Below, one piece after another: positions 63,706 to 64,000 of a DNA stretch of 64,000 nt. The notes under the pieces are model-generated. The model searched no databases. It was not told where the DNA came from and worked only from the letters and a program-made list of their open reading frames with translations. Made by a program: the position numbers and the translations under genes. Positions within the stretch are counted from its first letter, which is position 1; the number at the start of each line of letters is the position of its first letter. The DNA lies in the NCBI RefSeq assembly GCF_954871325.1, contig NC_088776.1, positions 5,091,985 through 5,155,984 of the forward strand. The letters are read 5' to 3'. The stretch comes from Gordionus sp. m RMFG-2023 (taxonomy: Eukaryota; Nematomorpha; Gordioida; Chordodea; Parachordodidae).

Positions 63706-64000
63706 GTATTCATTCTCAAAATCAAAATTGTCAAATAAATTAGAAACCCACTGGGAACTCTGGGTCTACCCCTTTCCTGTTGCTACCTCTCTAGTCATTT
63801 AATATGACATACTGAAGAGTGATAATTCGATTTCATACCCGAGTCATTTTTAAGCCTTCTTTAACCATTCATTGACTTAGCGACTCCTCAGCCACGTTGA
63901 CTAAAGTAGAATTAATGTGCTACAGAGGACAAACCGATCTCCTTCCCCAATTTATTTTGTACCTTATAGCCCTAATATAAATATTTTATATTTTAAAAAA
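63706..64000. other. Right-edge sequence, no gene seen
   Basis: Slightly richer in G+C than the average, but no open frame or helicase similarity could be supported. Confidence 0.4.

Overview
The window is about 75% A+T and looks like animal (invertebrate) nuclear DNA. It has genes with many introns and GT..AG splice sites, GAAA/AAAAG microsatellites, and many cut-and-paste transposons with clean target-site duplications. It also has secreted antistasin-domain peptides, a family known mainly from leeches, cnidarians and other invertebrates. The sequence alone does not identify the species. No tRNA, rRNA, CRISPR or bacterial feature was seen.

Layout. 1-6.3 kb is repeats: microsatellites, two adjoining minisatellites, a duplicated 0.5-kb segment and a possible poly-A retroposon. 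6.3-22.1 kb is a tandem array of short secreted antistasin-like peptide genes. It holds three two-exon genes on the + strand (12058-13473, 14760-16195, 17654-21698), one inverted orphan exon (8012-8103) and older spacer relics. The intron of the third gene carries a Ty3/gypsy fossil. 22.1-25.4 kb is spacer with hAT-type MITEs.

25486-50969 (minus strand) is one large host gene. It can be followed through 16 exons with matching splice phases from ATG to stop and predicts 1882 residues. It is an IGHMBP2/SMUBP2-type SF1B (UPF1-like) helicase with all helicase motifs, a weak R3H-like segment, a tandem-repeat tail and a C-terminal AN1 zinc finger. Its 9.2-kb third intron has filled with a piggyBac element and a stack of nested transposons. 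51-58 kb is spacer with hAT elements inserted in one another. 58316-61262 (minus) is a second, partial, head-to-tail copy of the 3' half of the helicase gene. 61884-63705 is a decayed hAT transposon with 8-bp target duplications.

The two biological units are independent. The peptide array is probably a secreted protease-inhibitor or defence family made by recent tandem duplication: signal peptide, RLKR processing site, then a six-cysteine domain. The helicase gene is a housekeeping-type RNA/DNA helicase with an expanded, repeat-bearing tail and a tandem paralogue. The transposons account for most of the remaining structure.
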